8,914 nucleotides of DNA from Spirochaetia bacterium (GCA_003497555.1 DNNS01000733.1:1-8914), one strand, 5' to 3'. Counted from the stretch's first letter, positions 1-6,970 are shown. Program-made: numbers and translations. Notes: generated from the sequence alone by a model not told the origin.

Positions 1-23
1 TAATAGAATTTATAATCAGCATG

Positions 24-38
24 CCCCCCCCAAAAAAA
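24..38. repeat. C8A7 homopolymer tract (T7G8 on the minus strand)
   Basis: Eight C (24-31) are followed directly by seven A (32-38) in non-coding DNA beyond the TPR gene. Tracts of this length are prone to slippage during replication and to sequencing or assembly error. No hairpin precedes the T7 run on the minus strand, so it is not a clear terminator for the TPR gene. Confidence 0.6.
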
Positions 39-40
39 CG

Positions 41-57
41 CTAACAATTTCTTAACA
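41..57 (+). repeat. Tandem TTAACA-like direct repeat with 11-nt period
   Basis: CTAACA (41-46) and TTAACA (52-57) lie exactly 11 nt apart, one helical turn, in the non-coding end of the window. The following bases extend the similarity (AATTTCT and AATTCT). The spacing resembles sites for OmpR/PhoB-type response regulators, such as the Bacillus PhoP box (TTAACA-like repeats, 11-nt period). The match is short and the region is AT-rich, so it may be chance. Confidence 0.3.
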
Positions 58-95
58 ATTCTTTTTATCTTTTATTCCCCATGCAAATATCGGGT

Positions 96-1205
96 TTACA
101 GTTTAAGCTGTTTTTTTAATTCTGAAAAGAAATCAATATAATTATCAAAGATTCCGGTTTCCATGGTTGAAATAATAGCGACCAGAATATTATTTTTTTC
201 AAAAATATAGTATTGCAGTTTTTCGTCATATCCGTCTTTTTCATTTCTAAATTCAGCATCATAATAATAAATATTTATGCCGTCAATCATGGATTTACGA
301 AAACCGTCATTTTTTAAAAAATCAATATTTTTCTCCTGATAAAAGAAAAAATGCTTGTAATCAAAATCAGGAATAATTTTTTTCAGGGGGGCAAGATCTA
401 TTACTTTTATTTCAAATAAATATTTAGGGTAACCGGATTCAATAAAAACAATATAGTCATTGTTATCCAGAATATCCTTTGCCAGATCATCATTAAATCC
501 CGGCACCAATCCCGTGTCGGAGGTGATCTGATGAAACGGATCAAGGTACATGTAATCATGTTTGATTTCAATAGTATCAAAAATATAAATTGTTTCACGA
601 TCGGCACGTAAATATTTTTCAGCCGGACTTTCCGTCATTTTAATCTCTTTTAAAGTAATTGCTTTGATGTCATAAGCGCAAATCGACCGAAGGCTTAAAT
701 TGTTAAAAAAATCCGCTGCCCAATGTATATAATTAAGCATTGACTTAGCTTCAAAAAAATTACTTTTTGCCAGTAAAAACTGCGAATATTCCCTGAAAAC
801 CGAAAAGTTTGTTTTGTTGTAATGACAGGCATTTTGACAAATCTGAAGCGCCTTTTCTTCCTGCCCGGACTGAAAACAGGATTCGGCAAAAACCTCATAA
901 AGCTTGTCATGATCTTTACCTTTGTATTCATTCGTTTTTTGAAAATATTGATCAAGCAGTAATATGGATTTATTAAAATCATTTTTGCTGTTATTTATTT
1001 TTACCAAATAATAAATTGCCGGCGGAAAGTCAGGATTAACCGAGTATGCTTCCTGAAATTTATTGTATGCCTCGTTTGTCTGCTTTTCCTTTAGCAGGCT
1101 TAAGCCTTCCTTGAAAATATCTTCATGAGAAACGGGAAAAATAAAAAGACCAACGATTAGATTTACGGCAATAAAACAGGCAGAGGCCAATAATTTGATT
1201 TTCAT
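96..1205 (-). CDS. Membrane-anchored or secreted TPR-repeat protein, function unknown
   Basis: This 369-aa protein starts with a hydrophobic segment (about 5-24) after MKIK, either a signal peptide (possible cleavage near FPVS) or an uncleaved anchor. Cys10 follows ASA, but the preceding hydrophobic stretch is too short for a normal lipobox. Residues 27-60 fit the TPR consensus well (Gly34, Ala46, Phe50, Ala53, Pro58; AYNKFQEAYSVNPDF). Weaker TPR-like helical pairs follow at about 61-94, 100-133 and 134-163. The C-terminal half (about 190-369) is rich in Tyr, Phe, Ile and Asp with strand-like stretches and matches no family I recognise. The start at 1205 has GGAGG 4 nt upstream. The gene is clearly AT-richer than the ATPase genes. 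TPRs mediate protein-protein contacts, here most likely outside the cytoplasmic membrane. A link to the ATPase is not shown. Confidence 0.8.
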   Translation of the reverse strand: MKIKLLASACFIAVNLIVGLFIFPVSHEDIFKEGLSLLKEKQTNEAYNKFQEAYSVNPDFPPAIYYLVKINNSKNDFNKSILLLDQYFQKTNEYKGKDHDKLYEVFAESCFQSGQEEKALQICQNACHYNKTNFSVFREYSQFLLAKSNFFEAKSMLNYIHWAADFFNNLSLRSICAYDIKAITLKEIKMTESPAEKYLRADRETIYIFDTIEIKHDYMYLDPFHQITSDTGLVPGFNDDLAKDILDNNDYIVFIESGYPKYLFEIKVIDLAPLKKIIPDFDYKHFFFYQEKNIDFLKNDGFRKSMIDGINIYYYDAEFRNEKDGYDEKLQYYIFEKNNILVAIISTMETGIFDNYIDFFSELKKQLKL

Positions 1206-1209
1206 TTTT

Positions 1210-1214
1210 CCTCC
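1210..1214 (-). promoter_or_regulatory. Shine-Dalgarno site of the TPR gene
   Basis: The minus strand reads GGAGG, 4 nt before the ATG at 1205. It supports this start, which also places the hydrophobic signal segment at the very N-terminus. Confidence 0.7.
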
Positions 1215-1258
1215 GGTTTAAATCCCAAATTTTTACTGCGTTACAATGATGTGGTTAA

Positions 1259-1286
1259 TATTTAATTTCAACACTGTCAGGCACAA
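1259..1286 (-). promoter_or_regulatory. Weak sigma70-like promoter candidate for the TPR gene
   Basis: On the minus strand, TTGTGC (1281-1286) and TAAATA (1259-1264) are separated by 16 nt. They lie about 55-80 nt upstream of the TPR start codon. Each box deviates from consensus, and such pairs are common in AT-rich DNA. It is listed because the TPR gene is separated from the operon and differs in base composition. Confidence 0.2.
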
Positions 1287-1334
1287 TCCATACAGAAATA
1301 TTTTTGTTCATAGTTTTAATAGCATGCCTTGAAT

Positions 1335-1823
1335 TTAAACAAGCTGCTCATAAAGATCGCGTATGCGATCATCGTCTTTAATAATTAACACCGGGCAATT
1401 TACAATGCGCATGGCGCGCTCCTGTTCGTCATAAAACTGGTCGCGTCTGCTCTGGATATGCGAGAGTTCGCCGATCACCAGCAAATCCGCCCTGATTTCA
1501 GCAATGATATTTTTTATTTCTGCATGTACGGTTCCGCTTTTTTTGTGGGTAATTACCTGCAGGCCTTTCTGCAGGCCGGTATTTTTAATAAAATTCAGAT
1601 ACCGATCGGCATCGGCTTCGAGATCGCGGTGATATTCCTCTTCTTCAGACTGCAGAAAAATATGCGTTTTAACCAGATCGGAAAGGGCCCGGGTATTGAT
1701 TACATAAAGAGCATGCAGTTCGGCCTGTATGCTCCTGGCTAAAATAACAGCTCCAAGCGAAGCGGTACTCCCGGCTTCGGTTCCGTCAATATATACCAGA
1801 ATTCTTTTTATTAAAGGATTCAT
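1335..1823 (-). CDS. Universal stress protein (Usp domain), last gene of ATPase operon
   Basis: This 162-aa single-domain protein has the Usp alpha/beta (Rossmann-like) fold. The first strand and loop are RILVYIDGTEAGSTAS (7-22) with the conserved Asp13. Residues 37-42 (HALYVI) form strand 2, ADLLVIGELS (112-121) strand 4, and NCPVLIIKDD (142-151) the typical C-terminal strand. In ATP-binding Usp proteins strand 4 is followed by a G-x2-G-x9-G(S/T) motif. Here the first Gly (118) is kept but the second is Ser121 and the GS/GT position is filled by charged residues, so ATP binding by the standard motif is doubtful. The start overlaps the D stop as ATGA, with GGGAG 5 nt upstream, so it is co-translated with the ATPase. 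Usp roles vary. A role in stress control of this ATPase is inference from position only. No other ATPase-linked domain is visible. Confidence 0.9.
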   Translation of the reverse strand: MNPLIKRILVYIDGTEAGSTASLGAVILARSIQAELHALYVINTRALSDLVKTHIFLQSEEEEYHRDLEADADRYLNFIKNTGLQKGLQVITHKKSGTVHAEIKNIIAEIRADLLVIGELSHIQSRRDQFYDEQERAMRIVNCPVLIIKDDDRIRDLYEQLV

Positions 1824-2455
1824 GCTTGCTCCCTTTTTTTGGTTTCAAGTTTCTGCTTGATTACTTTCATAAGAATAAACATATCGCGTTCGTTTTCTTC
1901 CAGACGGTTCTGAATATGTGCAACCGCCAGGCGGAGATCAGGAATAGCTATTTTTTCCAAGGCATTTACCTTGCGTATGGTTTTTTTTACTTCCAGCGCC
2001 AGACGCATTACGGAGATTTTCAGTTCGGCTAATCTCCCTAACAGTTTTAAGGCTTCTTTAAAATCACGGGCTGCCAGATCCAGGCGGAAATTGGTGCCAA
2101 ACGGACTGTACCAGGGAGCATGTTCGGTAAATGACGTTTCGACCACCGGAAGAGCAACACCCATTATTTTACGCTCTTTGAGGCGTATGGAAGACTCGAT
2201 ATTTACCGCCGGAGCTGTTAGAAAAATTTCGCGCCGTCCCATAGAGCACACAGCTTCTTCAAACACTCGAAATGCGGGTAAAAGCAGGGCCTCTACCCGG
2301 TTTTGATAATCAACAGTCTGATCTACCAGATTAAGAAGCTCCATGATCAGAATGCTGCGCTTCTGATCGAGCAGTTCGTGGCCCAGGGAAGCAAATTTAA
2401 GATCCTGCCGGAGTTTTAAAAGATTGGTTTTGGTAGGCGCTATATTTGCCGGCAT
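1820..2455 (-). CDS. ntpD: V/A-type ATPase subunit D (central shaft)
   Basis: This 211-aa protein is the shaft subunit (counterpart of F-ATPase gamma) that rotates inside the A3B3 head. The N-terminus APTKTNLLKLRQDLKFASLG (6-25), followed by LLDQKRSILIMELL, is the family pattern of a long helix beginning 'PTr..Ll.lk..L..a..g..lL..Kr'. The C-terminal helix carries KKTIRKVNALEKIAIPDL and HIQNRLEENERDMFILMKVI, both strong D signatures. The middle (about 95-130, with APWYSPFGTN) is the variable segment between the two shaft helices. Length is typical. It starts 9 nt after B with no strong Shine-Dalgarno (the nearest GGA is about 16 nt away), so reinitiation after B is likely. Its TGA stop overlaps the start of the following usp gene as ATGA. 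Confidence 0.95.
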   Translation of the reverse strand: MPANIAPTKTNLLKLRQDLKFASLGHELLDQKRSILIMELLNLVDQTVDYQNRVEALLLPAFRVFEEAVCSMGRREIFLTAPAVNIESSIRLKERKIMGVALPVVETSFTEHAPWYSPFGTNFRLDLAARDFKEALKLLGRLAELKISVMRLALEVKKTIRKVNALEKIAIPDLRLAVAHIQNRLEENERDMFILMKVIKQKLETKKREQA

Positions 2456-2464
2456 GATAAATAT

Positions 2465-3865
2465 TTATTTTCCGTAAAATTTCTGGATTTCTTCTTCAGT
2501 AACGCGGTGCAGCTCTTCGGCCGGGAGCAGGGCAAGCGATTCCCAGCCGCGGTCAAGAGTCTGCTCAATAGTACGGTCTTCGCCGGTTTTCTGGGAAACA
2601 AACTGTTCTTCAAATTTTTTTCCAAACTCTATATACTGATGATCGAGCGGAGTAAGTTCTTCCTCGCCGATTACCGAAGCAAGGTTGCGTACATCTTTTA
2701 CATAACTGTATGCGGCAAAAAGCTGGCTGGCAAGATGCGGATGATCTTCCCTGGTCATGCCTTCGCCTATACCGTCTTTCATCAGCCGGGAAAGCGAGGG
2801 CAGCCCGGCTACCGGCGGATAAATCCCCCGGGCATGCATTTCGCGGTCAAAAACAATCTGTCCTTCGGTAATATAACCGGTAAGATCCGGAATGGGATGT
2901 GAAATATCGTCATTGGGCATGCTTAGAATGGGAAGCTGGGTAATGGATCCTTTAATTCCCTTAATCATGCCGGAACGCTCGTAAATTTCCGCCAAATCGG
3001 AATACAGATAACCCGGGTAACCCTTGCGGGAAGGAATTTCTCCGCGCAGGGTTGATATTTCGCGCAGTGACTCGCAGTAATTGGCCATGTCGGTCATTAT
3101 TACCAGTACGTGCATATTTTTTTCATAAGCTAAAAATTCAGCAAGGGTTAAAGCTGAACGCGGAGTAACAAGCCTTTCGATGGAAGGATCATCAGCAAGC
3201 GAGAGGAAAAGCGCAACATTTTCAAGTACGCCGGTTTCTTCAAATGAGCGGATAAAATAGCGCGCTACATCGTGCTTGACTCCCATAGCGGCAAAAACCA
3301 CGGCAAAGTTTTCAGCCTGGCCGCGGATTTTGGCTTGCCTGGCAATCTGGGCGGCAAGCTCATTGTGGGGCAGGCCGTTTCCGGAAAAAATCGGAAGTTT
3401 CTGGCCGCGAATCAGGGTATTCATACCGTCAATTACCGAAATTCCGGTCTGAATAAAATCACGCGGATATTCGCGCGCAGTGGGATTAATCGGCATACCG
3501 TTTACATCATGCTCGGCATCGCCGGGAAGTACCGGGCCGCCGTCAATAGGTTTTCCCAGGCCGTTCCATACCCGGCCTAACATTTTTTCAGTAACTGCAA
3601 GCTGCAGGGGCTTGCCGAGAAAACGCACGCGCGTACCAGGCATGGTCATGCCCGATGTGCCTTCAAAAATCTGGATAACAACAGTATCGGCCGAGGTATC
3701 AAGTACCATACCGGTGCGTAAAATCCCGCGGCTGTCTACACATTCCACAATTTCGCGGTAACCGACCGGGTGCGTTTTAGCGACAAAAGCCAGGGGCCCG
3801 TCAATACGATCAAGGCCGATATATTCCTTGCCGGAAAGAAGTAATCTGTCAGACTGCTGCAGCAT
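2465..3865 (-). CDS. ntpB: V/A-type ATPase non-catalytic subunit B
   Basis: This 466-aa protein is the regulatory subunit that alternates with A in the head hexamer. Where A has a P-loop, B has the non-catalytic version [20 protein letters not shown] (158-177), which lacks GKT. Other strong family blocks are [14 protein letters not shown] (191-204), [15 protein letters not shown] (257-271), [16 protein letters not shown] (284-299), [20 protein letters not shown] (305-324) and [12 protein letters not shown] (326-337). The start at 3865 ([12 protein letters not shown]) is preferred over the in-frame Met at 3937, which would overlap A much further and add a non-family extension. GGAGAA lies 5 nt upstream. 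The start sits 17 nt inside the end of A, so A and B are translationally coupled, which suits their 3:3 ratio. The stop is 9 nt before D. Confidence 0.98.
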   Translation of the reverse strand: MLQQSDRLLLSGKEYIGLDRIDGPLAFVAKTHPVGYREIVECVDSRGILRTGMVLDTSADTVVIQIFEGTSGMTMPGTRVRFLGKPLQLAVTEKMLGRVWNGLGKPIDGGPVLPGDAEHDVNGMPINPTAREYPRDFIQTGISVIDGMNTLIRGQKLPIFSGNGLPHNELAAQIARQAKIRGQAENFAVVFAAMGVKHDVARYFIRSFEETGVLENVALFLSLADDPSIERLVTPRSALTLAEFLAYEKNMHVLVIMTDMANYCESLREISTLRGEIPSRKGYPGYLYSDLAEIYERSGMIKGIKGSITQLPILSMPNDDISHPIPDLTGYITEGQIVFDREMHARGIYPPVAGLPSLSRLMKDGIGEGMTREDHPHLASQLFAAYSYVKDVRNLASVIGEEELTPLDHQYIEFGKKFEEQFVSQKTGEDRTIEQTLDRGWESLALLPAEELHRVTEEEIQKFYGK

Positions 3866-5627
3866 AAATATTCTCCAGTTCGGAAAAGGCCCGATCCAGG
3901 CGCACGGTAATTTTATCAATTTGTGCAGTATCGTCATTGGGCACGGTAAATTTCATTTTAATGATATCCTGATATACCTTCATTTTACGTAGTTTGATTA
4001 AGGTGACTCCCTGCTTCAGGGCCTGTACGCCCCGCCGGTAATATTCCACAATAATTTTCAGCATTTTAAATTGTTTATCAGCAGAGGCAAATCGGTCAAT
4101 ATTATCATAGGAGTTTTGCTGCAGAAAGGCGTTTTTAAAAAGCGAACAGACATCAATGATAAAACGCTGGCTGTCGGGCAGGGCATCCGGGCCTACCAGT
4201 TTTACCACCTGCTGCAGACGTACTTCGCGCTGCAGAACATCCATTATTTCAGAACGCAGTTTTGACCATTCCAGGCCGGAGTTTTTTTCCCACCAGGGAG
4301 TAATATCCGCTAAATATTCGCTGTAGCTTTCCAGCCACGAGATAGCCGGGTAATGACGGGCATTGGCAAGCTGACGGTCAAGACCCCAGAAACAGCGCAC
4401 AAATCTTTTGGTATGCTGGGTTACCGGTTCGGAAAAATCCCCGCCCGGAGGAGAAACAGCGCCTATAATGGAAACCGAGCCGGGTTTACCGCATAAGGCC
4501 TGCATATATCCTGCTCTTTCATAAAATTCGGCAATACGGGTTGGTAAATAGGCCGGAAAACCTTCTTCAGCAGGCATTTCTTCCATGCGTCCGGAAAGCT
4601 CGCGCAGAGCCTCGGCCCAGCGTGAAGTGGAATCGGCCATAACCGCTACATGGCATCCCTGATCGCGGAAATACTCGGCAATAGTGGCTCCGGTATAAAT
4701 ACTTGCTTCCCGAGCCGAAACCGGCATATTGGATGTATTGGCTATTAATACAGTGCGTTCCATCAGGCTTTTTCCGGTGCGCGGATCAATGAGTTTGGGA
4801 AATTCCGTAAGTACATCCGTCATTTCGTTTCCGCGTTCTCCGCAGCCTATATAGACAATTATATCGGCATCGCACCATTTGGCAATAGCGTGCTGGGTCA
4901 TGGTTTTACCTGTACCGAAACCTCCGGGTATAGCTACTGTTCCGCCTTTGGCTATGGGAAAAAGCGTATCAATAACTCTCTGCCCGGTAATAAGAGGTAT
5001 GGAAAGAGGAAGCCGCTCTGCCACCGGACGGGGATTACGTATAGGCCATTTCTGCAGCATACTTACCGGGATTTCCTGTCCGTTTTGGCTGAGGCTGGCA
5101 ATGGTATCGGTAACAGTGTAATCTCCTTCTTTGGCAAGAAAAATAATTTTTCCAGACAAATCCGGCGGCACCAGAATGGAGTGGGTAAAATTTTCTGTTT
5201 CCTGTACGGTTCCAAGTATCATACCGCTTTTTATTTCGCTTCCGGCTGACGCTGAAGGCCTGAAATGCCAGAGTTTTTTACGGTTTAAAGCGGTGGATAT
5301 TACTCCTTTACCGATAAAATTACCGGAAGCCTTAAACAATTCCTCAAGCGGCCTTTCAATACCGTCATAGATTGTTCCAATCATTCCCGGCCCGAGTTCA
5401 ACCGAAAGCAGGGAACCGGAACCGTATATTTCATCGCCCGGAGCAAGTCCGGTGGTATCTTCATAAACCTGGATTACAGCCTGTTTTTTTTCAAGTTTTA
5501 TTACTTCGCCGATTAAACGTTGTTTCCCGACAGCTACCAGTTCAAGCATCAGGGCATCGGTAATGCCGCGGGCTTCAATTACCGGGCCGTTAACCCGGTG
5601 TATATTTCCGATTATTCGTTCAGGCAT
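3849..5627 (-). CDS. ntpA: V/A-type ATPase catalytic subunit A
   Basis: This 592-aa protein is the catalytic nucleotide-binding subunit of the A3B3 head. From the N-terminus, the beta-barrel opens with [17 protein letters not shown] (5-21). The A-type 'bulge' insertion region follows (about 115-190), with PPDLSGKI at 154-161. The P-loop is PGGFGTGKT (234-242), and the catalytic Glu is in [11 protein letters not shown] (261-271, E264). Further family motifs are [17 protein letters not shown] (297-313), [13 protein letters not shown] (331-343), and [16 protein letters not shown] (389-404). The C-terminal helical domain runs from about 440. All core residues appear intact and the length is typical. 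The start at 5627 is chosen over an in-frame Met at 5669: MPERIIG matches the family N-terminus, and GAGGAAG sits 6 nt upstream. The start overlaps the E stop by 8 nt, and the end overlaps B by 17 nt. Confidence 0.98.
   Translation of the reverse strand: MPERIIGNIHRVNGPVIEARGITDALMLELVAVGKQRLIGEVIKLEKKQAVIQVYEDTTGLAPGDEIYGSGSLLSVELGPGMIGTIYDGIERPLEELFKASGNFIGKGVISTALNRKKLWHFRPSASAGSEIKSGMILGTVQETENFTHSILVPPDLSGKIIFLAKEGDYTVTDTIASLSQNGQEIPVSMLQKWPIRNPRPVAERLPLSIPLITGQRVIDTLFPIAKGGTVAIPGGFGTGKTMTQHAIAKWCDADIIVYIGCGERGNEMTDVLTEFPKLIDPRTGKSLMERTVLIANTSNMPVSAREASIYTGATIAEYFRDQGCHVAVMADSTSRWAEALRELSGRMEEMPAEEGFPAYLPTRIAEFYERAGYMQALCGKPGSVSIIGAVSPPGGDFSEPVTQHTKRFVRCFWGLDRQLANARHYPAISWLESYSEYLADITPWWEKNSGLEWSKLRSEIMDVLQREVRLQQVVKLVGPDALPDSQRFIIDVCSLFKNAFLQQNSYDNIDRFASADKQFKMLKIIVEYYRRGVQALKQGVTLIKLRKMKVYQDIIKMKFTVPNDDTAQIDKITVRLDRAFSELENIYAAAV
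3871..3876 (-). promoter_or_regulatory. Shine-Dalgarno site of subunit B
   Basis: The minus strand reads GGAGAA, ending 5 nt before the ATG at 3865 and embedded in the last codons of subunit A. It supports the shorter B start. Confidence 0.6.
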
Positions 5628-6249
5628 TGAATACTTCCTCAAAAATAATTTTCCTGATCTGCTGTTCAAAACGCTGCAGTCTGGTTTCTATGCTGTTGGT
5701 ATAGGCTGTATTATTGGAAGCAGAAAGCATAATACCTGCTTCTTTAAAATTGGCAGATTCGGCGCTGATTTTTACCTGGCACTCATAACCGTTATTCCGG
5801 GCATTATTCTGAGCCTGGCGCAGTATTGTTTCATCGATAATATTTTTTTCATAAGATCCGGCATGAAGAAAAGCTTCTTTTTCTCCCAGGCCGACTATAG
5901 CTTCGCTGATCCAGCCGCAGATTACACTCTTGTATTCTTCCGAAGATTTTTCTTGCAGCAGCCGGTTTTTTGCTTCAGTCAGCAGCAGCCGGATGATTTT
6001 TTCCTGGCTGGTAAGGCCGATTCTGCGTACCGCGGTTTTAGTACGGCTGTCATTATTTTTATTGATTGCTGCAGTCTGCTGTTCCGTTTTTTTTTCCGCG
6101 TCTTTGAAAATACGCCCGGCCTGTTCTTCTGCCGAGCGCCTGCGGTTAAGCGCAGCGTTTTCAGCTGCTGTGATTATACCCGCGGCTTCTTCTTCGGCGG
6201 CAGAATGGATATTTTTTACCAGATTTTCAAGTTCGATGTTTATCTGCAT
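5620..6249 (-). CDS. ntpE: V/A-type ATPase subunit E (peripheral stalk)
   Basis: This 209-aa protein has the architecture of subunit E, which with subunit G forms the peripheral stalk linking the A3B3 head to subunit I. The N-terminal half (about 5-100) is a long polar helix rich in Glu, Ala, Lys and Arg (for example SAAEEEAAGIITAAENAA). The C-terminal half (about 105-209) is globular and ends in a helix with TRLQRFEQQIRKIIFEEVF, where the family places the head-binding region. The sequence is weakly conserved, as is usual for E, so the call rests on size, coiled coil and position between F and A. The ATG at 6249 has AAAGGA 5 nt upstream, which overlaps the F stop. The TGA stop overlaps the A start (shared ATGCCTGA, 8 nt). 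No G gene is next to it. Confidence 0.88.
   Translation of the reverse strand: MQINIELENLVKNIHSAAEEEAAGIITAAENAALNRRRSAEEQAGRIFKDAEKKTEQQTAAINKNNDSRTKTAVRRIGLTSQEKIIRLLLTEAKNRLLQEKSSEEYKSVICGWISEAIVGLGEKEAFLHAGSYEKNIIDETILRQAQNNARNNGYECQVKISAESANFKEAGIMLSASNNTAYTNSIETRLQRFEQQIRKIIFEEVFNA
5634..5640 (-). promoter_or_regulatory. Shine-Dalgarno site of subunit A
   Basis: The minus strand reads GAGGAAG, ending 6 nt before the ATG at 5627 and lying inside the 3' end of the E gene. It supports the start at 5627 rather than the Met at 5669. Confidence 0.65.
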
Positions 6250-6254
6250 AAAAA

Positions 6255-6260
6255 TCCTTT
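6255..6260 (-). promoter_or_regulatory. Shine-Dalgarno site of subunit E
   Basis: The minus strand reads AAAGGA, ending 5 nt before the E ATG and overlapping the TAA stop of subunit F. This arrangement allows termination-reinitiation between the two genes. Confidence 0.6.
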
Positions 6261-6564
6261 AAAGAGTTATGCCAATGGCCCGGTTTACCATTTCGCGTAT
6301 ACCCGGCTTTCCTTCCATTTTGCCAAGACGATCCGGTATTTCAAGGATGAGCGGAAAATGACTGGAAAAAATATATTGATCAACCCGGGAGCGGATCAGA
6401 TCGGCTATCCGTTCGGTAATAATTATTATACCGGCATTTTTATCGGAAATCACCGCTGTAAAAGCCCGGTCCGCTTCTTCGGGATTACCGACCGCCTGCC
6501 CGTAAACACCGGCTAAGGAAAAGGCAAGTACCGTATCTTCATCGCCAAGCACAAAATATTTCAT
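6259..6564 (-). CDS. V/A-type ATPase subunit F (central rotor)
   Basis: This 101-aa protein matches the small F subunit, which binds the D coiled coil at the lower end of the central shaft and can modulate ATP hydrolysis. The N-terminus MKYFVLGDEDTVLAFSLAGV is the family signature: a first beta-strand, then GDEDTVLxFxLAGV. It is followed by the second strand GIIIITERIADLI (about 45-57), and LILEIPDR (about 72-79) corresponds to the conserved third strand. Length is typical (about 100 aa). It lies 17 nt after K and 9 nt before E. No recognisable Shine-Dalgarno precedes it, only a run of eight T and GCC, so its translation probably depends on ribosomes arriving from K. Naming differs between systems (NtpG in Enterococcus, AtpF elsewhere), so no symbol is given. 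Confidence 0.92.
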   Translation of the reverse strand: MKYFVLGDEDTVLAFSLAGVYGQAVGNPEEADRAFTAVISDKNAGIIIITERIADLIRSRVDQYIFSSHFPLILEIPDRLGKMEGKPGIREMVNRAIGITL

Positions 6565-6581
6565 GGCAAAAAAAAGCGGTT

Positions 6582-6965
6582 TCAGATTTTTCCAAGAATC
6601 ATCAGCGAGGTAATAAATCCGAAAACCACCAGCCCTTCTGCCAGGGCAATAAAAATAAGAGCCTGCCCGGCAATTTCGGGTTTTTCGGCAACCGCACCCA
6701 TGGCTGCTGAACCTACATTGGCAATGGCAAAACCGGCGGCTATGGCTCCGCAGCCGAAAGCAATGGCAGCGGCAATCAGGCCGAATCTGGTTACCGAAGC
6801 CTTGTGTTCCGAGGTTAAAACCGTTTTGCTGATTTCCTGTTCAGCGTTTTGTTCCGCTGCAAAGGCCATGCCGGAAAGAACCAGCAGACAGGCCAGAGAT
6901 GCAATGGAAAGAGCAATTTTACTCTTTAATTTTTTAACTCTTTCCTGTTTAATTGAATTATTCAT
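6582..6965 (-). CDS. ntpK: V/A-type ATPase subunit K (ring proteolipid) with signal peptide
   Basis: This is the proteolipid that assembles into the rotating membrane ring and carries the transported ion. The predicted protein is 127 aa. Residues 10-36 form a signal peptide: a Lys-rich n-region, then a hydrophobic core, with likely cleavage after AFA at 34-36. Two transmembrane helices follow (about 61-92 and 98-124), joined by a short loop EKPE (94-97). The ion-binding carboxylate is Glu110 in ALAEGLVVFG. It is a single-hairpin (8-kDa type) proteolipid, not the four-helix fused form of Enterococcus NtpK. The frame is open upstream to an ATG at 7112, but the start at 6965 is preferred: it has an AAGGAG site 6 nt upstream and avoids a long overlap with subunit I. 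Glu110 is followed by Gly, and no Gln is seen at the expected place in helix 1, so proton rather than sodium coupling is inferred, weakly. Confidence 0.93.
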   Translation of the reverse strand: MNNSIKQERVKKLKSKIALSIASLACLLVLSGMAFAAEQNAEQEISKTVLTSEHKASVTRFGLIAAAIAFGCGAIAAGFAIANVGSAAMGAVAEKPEIAGQALIFIALAEGLVVFGFITSLMILGKI

Positions 6966-6970
6966 ATTTA

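Larger units (their letters stand above)
1206..1334. other. Intergenic spacer between the ATPase-usp operon and the TPR gene
   Basis: This 129-nt AT-rich spacer separates usp from the TPR gene on the same strand. I find no convincing rho-independent terminator (no GC-rich stem followed by a T run on the minus strand), so readthrough into the TPR gene is possible. The 6-nt palindrome GCATGC at 1322-1327 is too short to call. A weak promoter candidate and an 18-codon open frame lie inside it. Confidence 0.5.

Noticed and set aside
11..16. Perfect TATAAT on the plus strand at the left edge
   Set aside because: The -35 region would be outside the window, and no plus-strand gene follows. In AT-rich DNA one such hexamer is not enough to call a promoter.
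78..98. Hairpin with a CCC/GGG stem after the TPR stop as terminator
   Set aside because: The stem is only 3-4 bp and is followed by an A-rich rather than T-rich stretch on the minus strand.
1971..2306. Plus-strand open frames opposite subunit D and others opposite A, B, I and usp
   Set aside because: These have low-complexity translations without recognisable motifs and lie opposite genes with clear family signatures.
2465..5627. F-type ATP synthase alpha/beta as an alternative identity for A and B
   Set aside because: The A subunit has the V/A-specific insertion and [10 protein letters not shown]-loop, and B lacks GKT. Neighbours D, E, F, I and K are all V/A-type.
5563..6516. Long plus-strand open frame (317 codons) antisense to subunits E and F
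   Set aside because: It is a shadow of the real genes: extremely Phe-rich, no family features, no supporting start signal, and fully antisense to well-supported ATPase subunits.
6566..6600. T8 run after subunit K as a rho-independent terminator
   Set aside because: No stable GC-rich stem lies directly before the T run. Only a 4-bp GATT/AATC pairing is seen, 9 nt away, and the run sits in the F leader inside a tightly packed operon.
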